Shown piece after piece: positions 8,891 through 17,189 of a DNA stretch of 64,000 nt. The stretch comes from an uncultured Prevotellaceae bacterium. GTDB taxonomy: Bacteria; Bacteroidota; Bacteroidia; Bacteroidales; Bacteroidaceae. The notes under the pieces were generated by a model. It did no database searches. It had not been told where the DNA came from and saw nothing but the letters and a program-made list of their open reading frames with translations. Both the position numbers and the translations under genes were made by a program. Numbering within the stretch: position 1 is the first letter of the stretch; each line of letters opens with the position of its first letter. The DNA lies in contig CADCET010000002.1 in assembly GCA_902800495.1 (NCBI GenBank), positions 62,001-126,000 of the forward strand, written 5' to 3'.

Positions 8891-9250
8891 TTCCAAGTGT
8901 ATCTCCACCCCGGCGCCCTCACAGTCGGCACCCATCGGCGGCGTCACCTTCGTCAGCCAAAGGTCGATGGAGGTAATCTGCGGATACTGCTGTAGCAGGG
9001 CTTGGACGATACGCCCGGCAACGTGCTCCAGGAGTTGAGACGGCACCGCCATCTCACTGCGGACAAGCCGGTAGACGGCGGCATAGTCGAGGGTGTCGGC
9101 TACGTCGTCGCTCTCCATCGCCGCCTGCCAGGGATAGCCAATGCGCAGGGTGACGACGAAGTCGCCACCTACCTGACGCTCTTGAGGCAGGATACCGTGA
9201 AAGGCCCTCACCCTCAGCTTATCAATCCTGATGTACGTCTGACTCTTCAT
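8885..9250 (-). CDS. folB: Dihydroneopterin aldolase
   Basis: 121 residues, the normal FolB length. It converts 7,8-dihydroneopterin to 6-hydroxymethyl-dihydropterin and glycolaldehyde in folate synthesis (cytoplasm). The family pattern is clear: IRIDKLRVRAFHGILPQERQ with the conserved Glu near residue 24, a central helix (LDYAAVYRLVRSEM), LLEHVAGRIVQALL, and the conserved Lys in DLWLTKVTPPMGAD. The ATG lies 29 bp inside the upstream gene (9222-9917), so the two overlap and are probably translationally coupled. No other folate gene is seen nearby. Confidence 0.93.
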   Translation of the reverse strand: MKSQTYIRIDKLRVRAFHGILPQERQVGGDFVVTLRIGYPWQAAMESDDVADTLDYAAVYRLVRSEMAVPSQLLEHVAGRIVQALLQQYPQITSIDLWLTKVTPPMGADCEGAGVEIHLEN

Positions 9251-9917
9251 CGTTCATCTCTGTAGTATCCACATCACCGCCGACATACTTCTTCAACGCA
9301 CGTTCCACACCGTTCTTCCACGTGTTGATGTTCTCACTCTGCAGCTGTAGGGAGCTGACCAGCTTGATGACATGGTCGATAGGCATGCGATAGCGCAGGA
9401 CGCCGCTGATGAGCTTGGCGTAGTTCCAGTATTCGGGATTGAACTTCTCCGAAAGACCCTCGACGGTGGTCTTGTAGCCGCGTTTGTTCTCAAACTGGAA
9501 GTCGTAACGTTTCGTGCCGTCGGGGTTCACGTTCTTGATGATCTTACCCTTCGTCACCGACTTGGGCAGGATGATACCCTCTTCGTCGTCCTGCAGACCA
9601 GTGAAGATCTCGTAAGGATAACCGTTGAGCAGCCCTACCAGCGCCACCCATTTCTCCTTGTTGTTCTGGAAACGCACCACGTCGCACTCCAATGCCTGCG
9701 GACGCACCTCTGTCACCTCCGGGTGATGGTTGTCCAGAGCATAGTCAACGGCATGGGCCGACAGTTCCATCAGGCAGGAAGCCTCGTCGTCGCTGAGAAC
9801 TCCCATGCAGCGCTGAAGCATATCGGCTATCGTCTCTTCCTTCAGCGGCGTATCACCTTTCTGGCTAAAACGTGCCAAAGCCCGTGCTACGTCATTCAAA
9901 TTCTGTTCTGTTGTCAT
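9222..9917 (-). CDS. Stand-alone protein like the C-terminal part of Bacteroidota class II ribonucleotide reductase
   Basis: 231 residues, no signal peptide, so cytoplasmic. From residue about 75 the sequence (RPQALECDVVRFQNNKEKW, GLLNGYPYEIFTG, DFQFENKRGYKTTVEGLSEK, MPIDHVIKLVSSLQL, INTWKNGVERALKKY) reads like the tail of adenosylcobalamin-dependent ribonucleotide reductases from this phylum, recognised from memory and not by search. The catalytic barrel is absent, so it cannot be a reductase alone. The N-terminal 70 residues (LARFSQKGDTPLKEETIADML) are helical. It could be an accessory or regulatory subunit to a reductase encoded elsewhere. It overlaps folB by 29 bp and follows the 9935-12358 gene by 17 bp. 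Confidence 0.6.
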   Translation of the reverse strand: MTTEQNLNDVARALARFSQKGDTPLKEETIADMLQRCMGVLSDDEASCLMELSAHAVDYALDNHHPEVTEVRPQALECDVVRFQNNKEKWVALVGLLNGYPYEIFTGLQDDEEGIILPKSVTKGKIIKNVNPDGTKRYDFQFENKRGYKTTVEGLSEKFNPEYWNYAKLISGVLRYRMPIDHVIKLVSSLQLQSENINTWKNGVERALKKYVGGDVDTTEMNDEESDVHQD

Positions 9918-9934
9918 AATCCGTATATTCTGTT

Positions 9935-12358
9935 TTACTTCTTAATTACCTTCTTGCCACCGACGACATAGATGCCGTTAGGTAATCCGTCGAGCGAAGT
10001 GGAGCCACGCCTGACAATCTGCCCCGTCACCGTGTAGACATTGTTGTGGTCTGGACGGCCACTATCGGCAGCCATGTCGTGGATGGCCGTCGGATAGGTG
10101 TCGTTATTGGCTTTGCCATAGACGTTGGTCTGATAGAACTTCACGCGGTAGGGCCACTGTTCGGCAGTACTTTCCCCCTCCCAGCTGAGCCAGTCGCGCG
10201 TCCAGTAGCTGGTAGGAGCACCGCTCACCACAAGCCACAGCGCGCCGCAGTTGGCCGGACAGTCGAAGGCGATAAGTCCCTCTGGCGTCGCATAGCTTGC
10301 CGACCCGATGGCACCGTACTGGCGTGTACCGTCTCTCAGATAAGCCACGAAGCCAAACTTCCAGCCGGCCTTATTGACATTATAAGCGGTGTAGCCCGTC
10401 TTGCCTGCCTCACCAACAAATTCCGCATAGACCGTCTTGCCACCGGAGGGCACATTCAGACGGATGGCATTGTTGCCGAAGTTCTCGATACAGTTGGCTG
10501 CCGTGGGCGACCAGAAGCCGTTATCGTCCTTGACAAGAGCTGTCTGACTGCGCTTGTTGATGGAGCCTGACCCCTGACGCCGTATGTGGTCCATGTCGAA
10601 GGTTGTCATGCGTGCCCCGTACTCCCACATCTCTTTGTTCAGCTGCTCCAGCTTCTGGGCCGTGGTGCCGGTCATCGTCAGGCGCATATAGGCCTGCAGT
10701 GGGTCCTCCGGACGAACCGACTCATTCCACAGACGGGCGATGATGTCCATGCCGTGTTTATAGCAGAAGAAGTCTTGGATGAAGTAGTTGTTGTAGCGCA
10801 GGCCCACACAGAGCGGATGGCGGTGCAGACCGTTGAGCGTGTTCGACAGCCACTCGTTGTCGAACTGCATGGTCGGGTAGAACTTATAAGCCTGCCACTG
10901 GGCACACATCTCCCAGAATACGTTCAGCGTGGAATTGCCCCAGTTGTACATCCAGCCGTTCTGGTTGTTATTGTCGCAGTGTACCTGGTACTGGAAGCAG
11001 TGGCCTATCTCGTGGGCTACGGTCTGTCCACTACGCGACGTATGGGCGCCGTTCGAAAGGGTCAGCAGACCTATCGTGTCGTCAATGCCACTGCCGCTGG
11101 CCTCCCAGTCTGTGGTGTAGCGCAGGCGGATGGTCATCTTGTAAGTGTCCGACTTCGACTTGCCCTGATTGATGGTGATAAACTTCAGACTGTCGGCATA
11201 GAACTCGAAAATCTTGTCGGCAGTGTTGAGGATGGTCTTCACCGCAGCGGGAACGCCAGCCCCGTAGCCGGCCTCCCAGAACAGCACCCAATGCTTCGAC
11301 TGCAGGCTCCGCTCATAGCACCACTGGCTACTGCTGTTCTTCAGCTGTGCATCAGTGCCGCAGGCGTTGGGACTGCAGTAAATCTTCTTGTCGACAGTGG
11401 CGATGAGGTTCTTCAGCACGTTAGTGGTACTGGTCAGCTGACTGTTGGTCAGCGTGAAGTCGTTCACGGCCTCACGGGCTTTCTCGAGATAGCTCTTCAG
11501 ACTGGCCAGGCCGTTACGCGACGTGCCTTCCCACCACCCCACGACGGTTTCACCGTAGTCGATACGCTCCTGCAGAGCATCGTAATAAGCGCGCGAGGCC
11601 TGGGCTTCCTTGATGGCGTTCTGCAGTTGCTTCAAGGCATTGGTCAGCGTTGCATCAACATCGGCGCCCGCGCCTTGCAGGGCCGTCTCAGCCGCCGTAA
11701 TAGCCGCAGTCAGCTTTTCGGCCACTGCTGTCTGAACACCCTTTTCGAGGAGCGCCTGCCCCTGGTCTATCAGGCTACGCAATTCCTGCACATAGCTGTC
11801 AGAGGTCAACTCACCCAGATATTGCAGCGTGAAGTTGTCGACGCACAGATAGTTGCCCGTGGCATTCTCAGCTTTCAGACCGACCTCCACGTTGGCTTTC
11901 TCGTCGAAAACGGCGAAGGTCACAGTATACTGCTTCATAGCCGTCACCTCCGTCTTCGCGTTGCCGGCAAACAGGTAAGCGCCCGTCTGAGCCGCTCCCT
12001 TGTTAGTGGTACTGCCATTGCCGCTCTGCTGGATATGCAGGGCTGCGGCCTGCAGCTTATAACTGCCCTTTGGCAGATTCGCCAGCGTCTGCGAAACGGA
12101 GACGTCGGCAATCTTCTGCCCAATGCTGACCCAGGTCTCTATATAATAGGTGCCTTTCTTGATTGAGAACACGCTATTGCTTTGCCGGCTCATGCCGCGT
12201 ACCGTCCACCCTGTCGTAGCTTCGCTCTCGAAGGATGGATTCTTGATATAACTCGTGTAGTCAACAGGTGTCTGTCCATCTTGTGCCGCAACAGAAGCAG
12301 CTGACACGACAACAGACAACACAACCACTAAAAACCTGACCAAATCGTTTCTTTTCAT
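9935..12358 (-). CDS. Secreted zinc metallopeptidase-like protein, DUF6055-like, with T9SS-like C-terminus
   Basis: 807 residues. A signal peptide (VRFLVVVLSVVVSAASVAA) leads to a carbohydrate-binding-like beta domain (YIKNPSFESEATTGWTVRG through YLCVDNFTLQYLG, about 37-185) and a helical FIVAR-like stretch (about 190-325). The catalytic region follows with WVLFWEAGYG and HEIGH (the HExxH zinc motif) within QTVAHEIGHCFQYQVH, near residue 440. The C-terminus (LPNGIYVVGGKKVIKK) resembles a short type IX secretion/anchoring tail. A TTTG-20 nt-GAAATTTG promoter precedes it. It probably acts outside the cell on a host or dietary glycoprotein; the substrate is not evident. DUF6055 assignment is from memory. 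Confidence 0.75.
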   Translation of the reverse strand: MKRNDLVRFLVVVLSVVVSAASVAAQDGQTPVDYTSYIKNPSFESEATTGWTVRGMSRQSNSVFSIKKGTYYIETWVSIGQKIADVSVSQTLANLPKGSYKLQAAALHIQQSGNGSTTNKGAAQTGAYLFAGNAKTEVTAMKQYTVTFAVFDEKANVEVGLKAENATGNYLCVDNFTLQYLGELTSDSYVQELRSLIDQGQALLEKGVQTAVAEKLTAAITAAETALQGAGADVDATLTNALKQLQNAIKEAQASRAYYDALQERIDYGETVVGWWEGTSRNGLASLKSYLEKAREAVNDFTLTNSQLTSTTNVLKNLIATVDKKIYCSPNACGTDAQLKNSSSQWCYERSLQSKHWVLFWEAGYGAGVPAAVKTILNTADKIFEFYADSLKFITINQGKSKSDTYKMTIRLRYTTDWEASGSGIDDTIGLLTLSNGAHTSRSGQTVAHEIGHCFQYQVHCDNNNQNGWMYNWGNSTLNVFWEMCAQWQAYKFYPTMQFDNEWLSNTLNGLHRHPLCVGLRYNNYFIQDFFCYKHGMDIIARLWNESVRPEDPLQAYMRLTMTGTTAQKLEQLNKEMWEYGARMTTFDMDHIRRQGSGSINKRSQTALVKDDNGFWSPTAANCIENFGNNAIRLNVPSGGKTVYAEFVGEAGKTGYTAYNVNKAGWKFGFVAYLRDGTRQYGAIGSASYATPEGLIAFDCPANCGALWLVVSGAPTSYWTRDWLSWEGESTAEQWPYRVKFYQTNVYGKANNDTYPTAIHDMAADSGRPDHNNVYTVTGQIVRRGSTSLDGLPNGIYVVGGKKVIKK

Positions 12359-12378
12359 GTATTACGGAATTCTTGCTG

Positions 12379-12410
12379 CAAATTTCGGCAAAAAAACTGA
12401 TACGGCCAAA
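12379..12410 (-). promoter_or_regulatory. Promoter for the metallopeptidase-folB gene group
   Basis: On the minus strand TTTG (12410-12407) is followed after exactly 20 nt by GAAATTTG (12386-12379), a one-mismatch -7 box with canonical spacing. The ATG is at 12358. Confidence 0.6.
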
Positions 12411-12456
12411 TATTTGCTCTTTTTTTTCATGTCGCCCAACAATTCGCACTATACCC

Positions 12457-12874
12457 ACACCTCTTACACCTGGCACTTAACTAACTGAAACACAGGATAC
12501 TTTCTTCAGGGTGTTGGTCGCACCAGTGGTCGCACCAGTGGTCGCACCAAACGTATGACGAAATGAACTTGTTTTTAGGGAAACGAATTTCCATAATAAT
12601 CCGTAATTTCCATAATGAATCACGAAAGACTATGAAAAAATGATGGTAAATTACGGCAATTCGTTTCCAATAATAAAATAAATTTACAATTCGTTTCTCA
12701 AAAAAAATAAGCCGCTCGTAAAAAAATATAAGCCGCTCGTGAAAACGTAACGCTTATTTTTTTTCACGAGCGGCCGTGACGTGGTGCGACCACTGGTGCG
12801 ACCACAGGTGCGACCAACACATTGATTAAAGTATACTGTCTTTCAGATAGTTAAGTGCCAGGTGTAAGAGGTGT
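12457..12874. repeat. 418-bp nested fold-back element
   Basis: The outer arms of about 90 bp are imperfect inverted repeats: both start ACACCTCTTACACCTGGCAC and continue to three tandem copies of a 12-bp unit GTGGTCGCACCA. Inside, a second inverted pair (GGAAACGAATT / AATTCGTTTCC) and a third around AAGCCGCTCGT and ACGAGCGGC can fold. No ORF of note. It fills the 12359-12904 gap and resembles a non-autonomous (MITE or fold-back) element. Confidence 0.8.
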
Positions 12875-12904
12875 CACCTATTGTTTCTATAACATTGCGA
12901 GAAG

Positions 12905-14320
12905 TCATTCATCGTCGATAGGATAGTTCGGCGACGGCGTGCGCATAGCATGACCAAGGCTGTCGAGCCGCTGAACGATTTCCGGGTATTCCGCAGCCAG
13001 GTTGTGCTGCTCCAGCGGGTCCTCCTTGATGCGGTAGAGCTCTAACGGCGCACCTTTCTTCACCGTCACCGCCTTCCACCCACCGCTACGGATAGCCCGC
13101 TGCTTACCGGGAAACTCCCAGTAGAGGTCGCGACTGTCGGTGTCGATATCCTTGCCGTAGAACAATGGCGAGATGTCCATGCCGTTGGTATCTCGAGGTA
13201 CGAGGTGCGAGGTACGAGATACGTCTTCTCCCTCCGCTATCCTCGCCAATGTCGGCATGAAGTCGGGGAAGTAGACGAGATTGTCAATCTGTCGGGCTGG
13301 CACACGACCGGGCTGGTTGACGATGAGGGGCACGCGGATGCCGCCCTCGTAGAGCTGGCCCTTGCGGCCTTTCAGTCCGGCACCGCAGTTCAGCTCCTTC
13401 AGCGGCGCCATGACAGCAGCCCCGTTGTCGCTGGCAAAAATGACGAGCGTGTTCTCACGCAGTCCGAGGGCGTCGAGAGTCCCCAATAGCCGGCCGATGT
13501 TGTAGTCCATGTGGGTCACCAAGGCCGCATAGCGCTTGGTGTTGGCCGACCAGTCGCCGTGCTCGTCATACCACGACGTGTCGTCGATGTTGTACGGCTC
13601 GTGGGGGGCATCGTAACCGAGGAAGAGGAAGAACGGCCGGTCCTGGTTGCGGTGGATGAACTGGATGGCATCGTCGGTGGAAATCTCTGTATTATGGCGC
13701 ACGTGGGCGTCGTGCTCGTTCTCCTTGATGTTGATGAGCGAGTCGCCGTGAAGCCGGTAGTAGGGATAATAATAAGGCGAATTGCTATGGACGGTGGCGA
13801 TGGTCCAGCCATAGAACTCGTCGAAGCCGCGGTGGTTGGGTGCTGCCTGCGGGTCGTAGCCGTCAAGGTGCCATTTGTTGACTAAACAGGTGCGGTAGCC
13901 GGCCCGCGAGAGCACCGTACCGAGGGTGACATCCTCGGGCAACAGGTTGGCGCGGCGCACGATGGTGGTGTCGCCCTTGGGGCTGATTTTCAGACCTGTC
14001 ATTCCGCCGGCATAGCACTGGTTGTCGCGGATGCGGGTGTTGCCGCTGTTCTTCCCCGTCATCAGCGAACAGCGTGAGGGGGAGCTGATGCCGCTGCCGG
14101 CGTAGGCCTGCGTGAACGACGTGCCGGTACGGGCCAGCCGGTCGATGTTCGGCGTCTGGATATACTGGTTGCCGTAGCAGGCCAGGTCGCCGTAGCCCAT
14201 GTCGTCGGCCAGGATAAAGATGATGTTCGGGCGCTCGGCCGTCGCCTTCTGGGGGTGGTCGCCCGCAGCCTGTGCCTGCTGTGCCAGCAGAGCACCTAAA
14301 GTCATTAACGCATTTTTCAT
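12905..14320 (-). CDS. Secreted S1-type sulfatase (Ser-type formylglycine site)
   Basis: 471 residues with an N-terminal signal peptide (MKNALMTLGALLAQQAQA). Early metal ligands are in IIFILADDMGYGD (Asp39, Asp40). The active-site motif is S79-S-P-S-R83 followed by CSLMTGK, the (C/S)xPxR pattern in which the first Ser is turned to formylglycine by an anaerobic sulfatase-maturating enzyme. Later metal and substrate residues are in FASDNGA and GLKGRKGQLYEGGIRVPLIV. It hydrolyses sulfate esters, probably from sulfated glycans, in the periplasm or outside. The glycan is not predictable from this alone. Near residues 366-376 (VSRTSHLVPRD) the gene contains a 7-bp tandem repeat. Expressed divergently from the nitroreductase. 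Confidence 0.93.
   Translation of the reverse strand: MKNALMTLGALLAQQAQAAGDHPQKATAERPNIIFILADDMGYGDLACYGNQYIQTPNIDRLARTGTSFTQAYAGSGISSPSRCSLMTGKNSGNTRIRDNQCYAGGMTGLKISPKGDTTIVRRANLLPEDVTLGTVLSRAGYRTCLVNKWHLDGYDPQAAPNHRGFDEFYGWTIATVHSNSPYYYPYYRLHGDSLINIKENEHDAHVRHNTEISTDDAIQFIHRNQDRPFFLFLGYDAPHEPYNIDDTSWYDEHGDWSANTKRYAALVTHMDYNIGRLLGTLDALGLRENTLVIFASDNGAAVMAPLKELNCGAGLKGRKGQLYEGGIRVPLIVNQPGRVPARQIDNLVYFPDFMPTLARIAEGEDVSRTSHLVPRDTNGMDISPLFYGKDIDTDSRDLYWEFPGKQRAIRSGGWKAVTVKKGAPLELYRIKEDPLEQHNLAAEYPEIVQRLDSLGHAMRTPSPNYPIDDE
13194..13221 (+). repeat. Heptamer CGAGGTA x4 inside the sulfatase gene
   Basis: CGAGGTA, CGAGGTG, CGAGGTA, CGAGATA in tandem, 28 bp, followed by CG. It encodes part of VSRTSHLVPRD on the minus strand, in a loop between conserved sulfatase blocks. 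Because 7 is not a multiple of 3, loss of one unit would break the frame. Confidence 0.8.
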
Positions 14321-14330
14321 ATCGTTTTTG

Positions 14331-14362
14331 TTTGCAAATTTACAAAAAAGTTTGTAATTTTG
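14331..14362 (+). promoter_or_regulatory. Nitroreductase promoter, overlapping a divergent sulfatase promoter
   Basis: TTTG (14331-14334), 20 nt, then TAATTTTG (14355-14362): both elements match the Bacteroidota consensus exactly with ideal spacing. On the other strand TAAATTTG (14342-14335) is a -7 box facing the sulfatase, without a clear -33. The two promoters share the same DNA, so they may compete. Confidence 0.75.
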
Positions 14363-14432
14363 CAGCGAACTTTTTCAAAAATTGAAAACAAACATGAGAA
14401 ATATAGAAGCCAAATATAGAGAAAAAACGTTT

Positions 14433-15170
14433 ATGAAGAACTTATCGACCCGCAGAACCATCCGCAAATATACTGACAAGGATGTCAGCAACGAATTACT
14501 GAACCGCCTCATGGAGGAAGCCGCCCGCACCCAGACGATGGGCAACCTGCAGCTCTACTCCGTCGTCGTCACCCGCTCGCCGGAGATGAAGAAGCAGCTG
14601 GCTCCGGCTCATTTTGGCCAGCCAATGGTGACCGAGGCCCCCGTGGTGCTCACCGTCTGCGCCGACTTCAACCGCACCAGCTTCTGGGCCCGCTGCCGCA
14701 AGGCCGAGCCGGGCTACGACAACTTCCTCTCGTTCATGAACGCCGCCACCGACGCCCTGCTCTACACCCAGACGCTCTGCAACCTCATGGACGAGGAGGG
14801 ACTGGGCTACTGCTACTTAGGTACCACCGTCTACCAGCCACAGCAGATCATCGACGTGCTCAGGCTGCCCCAATTAGTGTTCCCCGTCGCCACGCTGACC
14901 GTAGGCTGGCCTGCCGAAGAGCCTCCCCTCTCCGACCGCCTGCCGATGGAGAGTTTCGTTCACCACGAGACCTACAAGGACTACAGCCCCGCCGACATAG
15001 ACCGTTTCTATACAGCGAAGGAGGAGTTGCCTGAGAACCAGCACTTCGTCGAGATCAACAACAAAGAGACGCTGGCACAAGTCTTCACCGACATACGCTA
15101 CACCCGCAAGGACAACGAAGCTATGTCGACCGGACTGATGGAGACACTGAAAAAACAAGGATTCGTATAA
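14433..15170 (+). CDS. Nitroreductase-family FMN oxidoreductase
   Basis: 245 residues from the chosen ATG (MKNLSTRRTIRKYTDKDVS); an in-frame ATG at 14394 would add 13 residues. The family start, SxRRTIRKYxD, carries the FMN-phosphate-binding arginines. The mid-part (PVVLTVCADFNR, FMNAATDALLYTQTLCNLMDEEGLGYCYLG) and a late GWPAEEP segment fit nitroreductases of the NfsA/FMN-reductase type. These are cytoplasmic NAD(P)H-dependent enzymes acting on nitro-compounds, quinones or flavins; the physiological substrate is unknown. The C-terminal ~45 residues (ENQHFVEINNKETLAQVFTD) are the extension seen in Bacteroidota members. It stands alone between the sulfatase and the fimbrial regulator. Confidence 0.88.
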   Translation: MKNLSTRRTIRKYTDKDVSNELLNRLMEEAARTQTMGNLQLYSVVVTRSPEMKKQLAPAHFGQPMVTEAPVVLTVCADFNRTSFWARCRKAEPGYDNFLSFMNAATDALLYTQTLCNLMDEEGLGYCYLGTTVYQPQQIIDVLRLPQLVFPVATLTVGWPAEEPPLSDRLPMESFVHHETYKDYSPADIDRFYTAKEELPENQHFVEINNKETLAQVFTDIRYTRKDNEAMSTGLMETLKKQGFV

Positions 15171-15185
15171 TCGAATAATTTTTTT
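15161..15185 (+). terminator. Possible weak terminator at the nitroreductase stop
   Basis: ATTCG and CGAAT (5-bp stem, loop TATAAT) are followed by AATTTTTTT. The stem covers the stop codon. The short stem makes this a weak call. Confidence 0.3.
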
Positions 15186-15187
15186 AA

Positions 15188-15317
15188 CGACTACGAATTT
15201 AACGAATTAAACGAATTGGCTGGCGCCGACAAGAAATCGCTTGAGATTTCATTCGTATAATTCGAATAAATACCATCGCGCAGCCAAAATTTGTAAAATT
15301 CGTAAAATTCGTGGTCG
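15188..15317. repeat. Palindromic intergenic element C, relative of element A
   Basis: 130 bp from CGACTACGAATTTAACG to AAATTCGTGGTCG. The arms are tandem 9-mers of ACGAATTTT type and are inverted relative to each other. CATCGCGCAGCCAAAAT (15274-15290) is the exact reverse complement of the core of the element at 8648-8819. No ORF. Confidence 0.75.
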
Positions 15318-15346
15318 AAAAAAGTATAATATATAATAAGGTGAAA

Positions 15347-16996
15347 ATGAGGATTCTTATTCTGATAGTAAGCCTGTGGTGTGCGTCGCTCTCAACCGCT
15401 GCCCATATTGTAGTCCCCGACAGTATGCTGACTATCGGCCACGCTTACAGGACAGCCAAGACCGACACCTCGATGGCCATCGTACAGGCAATGCGCAAAC
15501 GACAACTGGCACCAGAGTGGCAGTTAGACATTGTAGAAGCCGACTACTGCTACGCCACCTTAGACTATACCAAGGCATTGAAGTTATACGAGCGGGCATA
15601 CGCCGACGAAGAGTCCAGAAAAGACCCCGCAACGGAGCTGGCACTGCTGAAACAGCTCGTACATACCCACGACATCATGTACAACGAGGTAGAACTGATG
15701 AAGTGTATCCACGAACTGCGGCAAAAAGCCCTGAAACACAAGGACGAGGCTTATCTCGCAGCGGCAGACTTCGTCTACGGAAAGCGGTTACACTACCACC
15801 GGCAGAAGGAGAAAGGCTACAGCATCTGCATCAAGGCGGTAGAGATGATGAAGAACAGCAACTACACACGGAAATACAACGAGCTGTGCAACAACTACGC
15901 CGACCTGCTGCTGATGTACCAGGAGGACGGCCGCTACGACGACGCCCTCCGCATGTCGCTGCTACAGGAGGAGGCTATACTGCGCATCAAAGGCGTGGAC
16001 GACGGCTATAAAGAGACCATGCGCTTCGTCTATGCACTGCGCGCCAGCCTCCTGGCCAAGGCGGGACGACAGCAGGAGGCCGACCAGGCATACGCCGAAT
16101 GGAAAAAGACGGCAGAGCACAGTGGCGTCGCAGACAAGTCACTGCTCGACTACCTGATACTGAGCAAGCACTACCAGGAGGCTCACGACATCATACATAA
16201 GTACTGCCTCATGCTCAGGAACCAGAAAGACAACTACTCGTACCGCATGATCACAATGCTCACCACGGGCGTACAGGTAGAAAACAGTATGGGCAACTAC
16301 GACGAGGCCGCTAATCACTGTAGGGAAATCAGGTCCATCACCGATAGCCTGCACATAGAAAAATCGGCAGAACTGATGCAGAACACCTGGAACCTGATAC
16401 AGACGGAGGAGGATATGGCGACGAAGACCACGATACTCTACGTGCTGGGCGTCTTAGTGCTCATAGGCTTGACAACTGGCATCATGGTGGTCTACTACAC
16501 CCACCGCATCCGCCATCGCAACAAGTTCCTCATCCGCGTGCTCAACAGTCTCGATGCTTACCGCAACATGGCTACCGAAGACATCAAGAAACTCGAAGAG
16601 GAGGCAGAGAAGGAGGAGATGGAGGAGAAGATGAAGGAAGAACAACCTGAACTGGACGAAAACGAACGGCTCTTCGTCAAACTCGACGGACAAATCACGC
16701 GCGAACGCCTGTTCCTTAACCCAAACTTCGGACGCGACGAGATGGCACGGCTCATAGGCGTCGACAAGAATCGCATCGGACACATCATGTCGAGATACTC
16801 TGACGCAGCAAACGCGTCGGTCTACATCAACACCAAGCGCGTGGAGTATGGAGCAAAGCTGCTCGTAAAGCACCCGGAGTACACCATCGCTGCCATCGCC
16901 AAGGAGTGCGGCATGACCAATACCGTCACCTTCAACCGCACGTTTAAGGACGTTTATGGCATGACACCATCGGAATACCGGGCGAATTCTGAGTAA
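15347..16996 (+). CDS. Transmembrane TPR regulator with AraC-type DNA-binding domain
   Basis: 549 residues from ATG 15347; an upstream GTG would start inside the palindromic element, so it was not used. Signal/anchor sequence (MRILILIVSLWCASLSTAA), then about 340 residues of helical TPR-like repeats (DYTKALKLYERAYA, RYDDALRMSLLQEEA, NYDEAANHCREI). One membrane helix (ILYVLGVLVLIGLTTGIMVV, about 365-386) follows, then a charged coiled coil (EEEAEKEEMEEKMKEEQ) and a C-terminal AraC helix-turn-helix (IAAIAKECGMTNTVTFNRTFKDVYGMTPSEY). The layout suggests periplasmic sensing coupled to cytoplasmic DNA binding. It sits directly before the fimbrial locus, separated by repeated ACAAATT motifs, so it is the likely regulator of that locus. 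Confidence 0.85.
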   Translation: MRILILIVSLWCASLSTAAHIVVPDSMLTIGHAYRTAKTDTSMAIVQAMRKRQLAPEWQLDIVEADYCYATLDYTKALKLYERAYADEESRKDPATELALLKQLVHTHDIMYNEVELMKCIHELRQKALKHKDEAYLAAADFVYGKRLHYHRQKEKGYSICIKAVEMMKNSNYTRKYNELCNNYADLLLMYQEDGRYDDALRMSLLQEEAILRIKGVDDGYKETMRFVYALRASLLAKAGRQQEADQAYAEWKKTAEHSGVADKSLLDYLILSKHYQEAHDIIHKYCLMLRNQKDNYSYRMITMLTTGVQVENSMGNYDEAANHCREIRSITDSLHIEKSAELMQNTWNLIQTEEDMATKTTILYVLGVLVLIGLTTGIMVVYYTHRIRHRNKFLIRVLNSLDAYRNMATEDIKKLEEEAEKEEMEEKMKEEQPELDENERLFVKLDGQITRERLFLNPNFGRDEMARLIGVDKNRIGHIMSRYSDAANASVYINTKRVEYGAKLLVKHPEYTIAAIAKECGMTNTVTFNRTFKDVYGMTPSEYRANSE

Positions 16997-17017
16997 AAAA
17001 CAGAAGGTGCAGACAGT

Positions 17018-17116
17018 AACAATTTGTTTCATCGCATAACAGATTGACACTCTGACGGTTCGGACAAATTGTTATATGGTAGACGGACAAATTGTTGCAT
17101 CAAACCGACAAATTTT
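17018..17116. promoter_or_regulatory. Four operator-like ACAAATTGTT repeats upstream of the fimbrial locus
   Basis: AACAATTTGTTTCATCG (17018-17034, inverted), CGGACAAATTGTTATAT (17061-17077), CGGACAAATTGTTGCAT (17084-17100) and CCGACAAATTTT (17105-17116). The second and third are direct repeats 23 bp apart, close to two helical turns. They lie upstream of the promoter at 17163 and just after the AraC-type regulator gene, as expected for activator sites. Confidence 0.6.
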
Positions 17117-17162
17117 AACAAAAAAGATATACACATACGCGCGATAATCCACTTTTTTTTCG

Positions 17163-17170
17163 TATCTTTG
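17163..17170 (+). promoter_or_regulatory. -7 box of the fimbrial locus promoter
   Basis: TATCTTTG matches TAnnTTTG exactly. No TTTG lies at the usual -33 spacing, which fits dependence on an activator bound upstream. The predicted transcript start near 17177 gives a leader of only 13-25 nt. Confidence 0.65.
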
Positions 17171-17189
17171 CATTTCAGAATTAATTTAA

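Noticed and set aside
10586..12166. 526-codon plus-strand ORF opposite the metallopeptidase gene
   Set aside because: The minus-strand protein has a signal peptide, HEIGH motif and C-terminal tail; the plus frame is open only through GC-rich codon positions.
15311..15346. Upstream GTG start for the TPR/AraC regulator
   Set aside because: It lies in the arm of a palindromic element and would place 12 polar residues before a clean signal sequence that begins at 15347.
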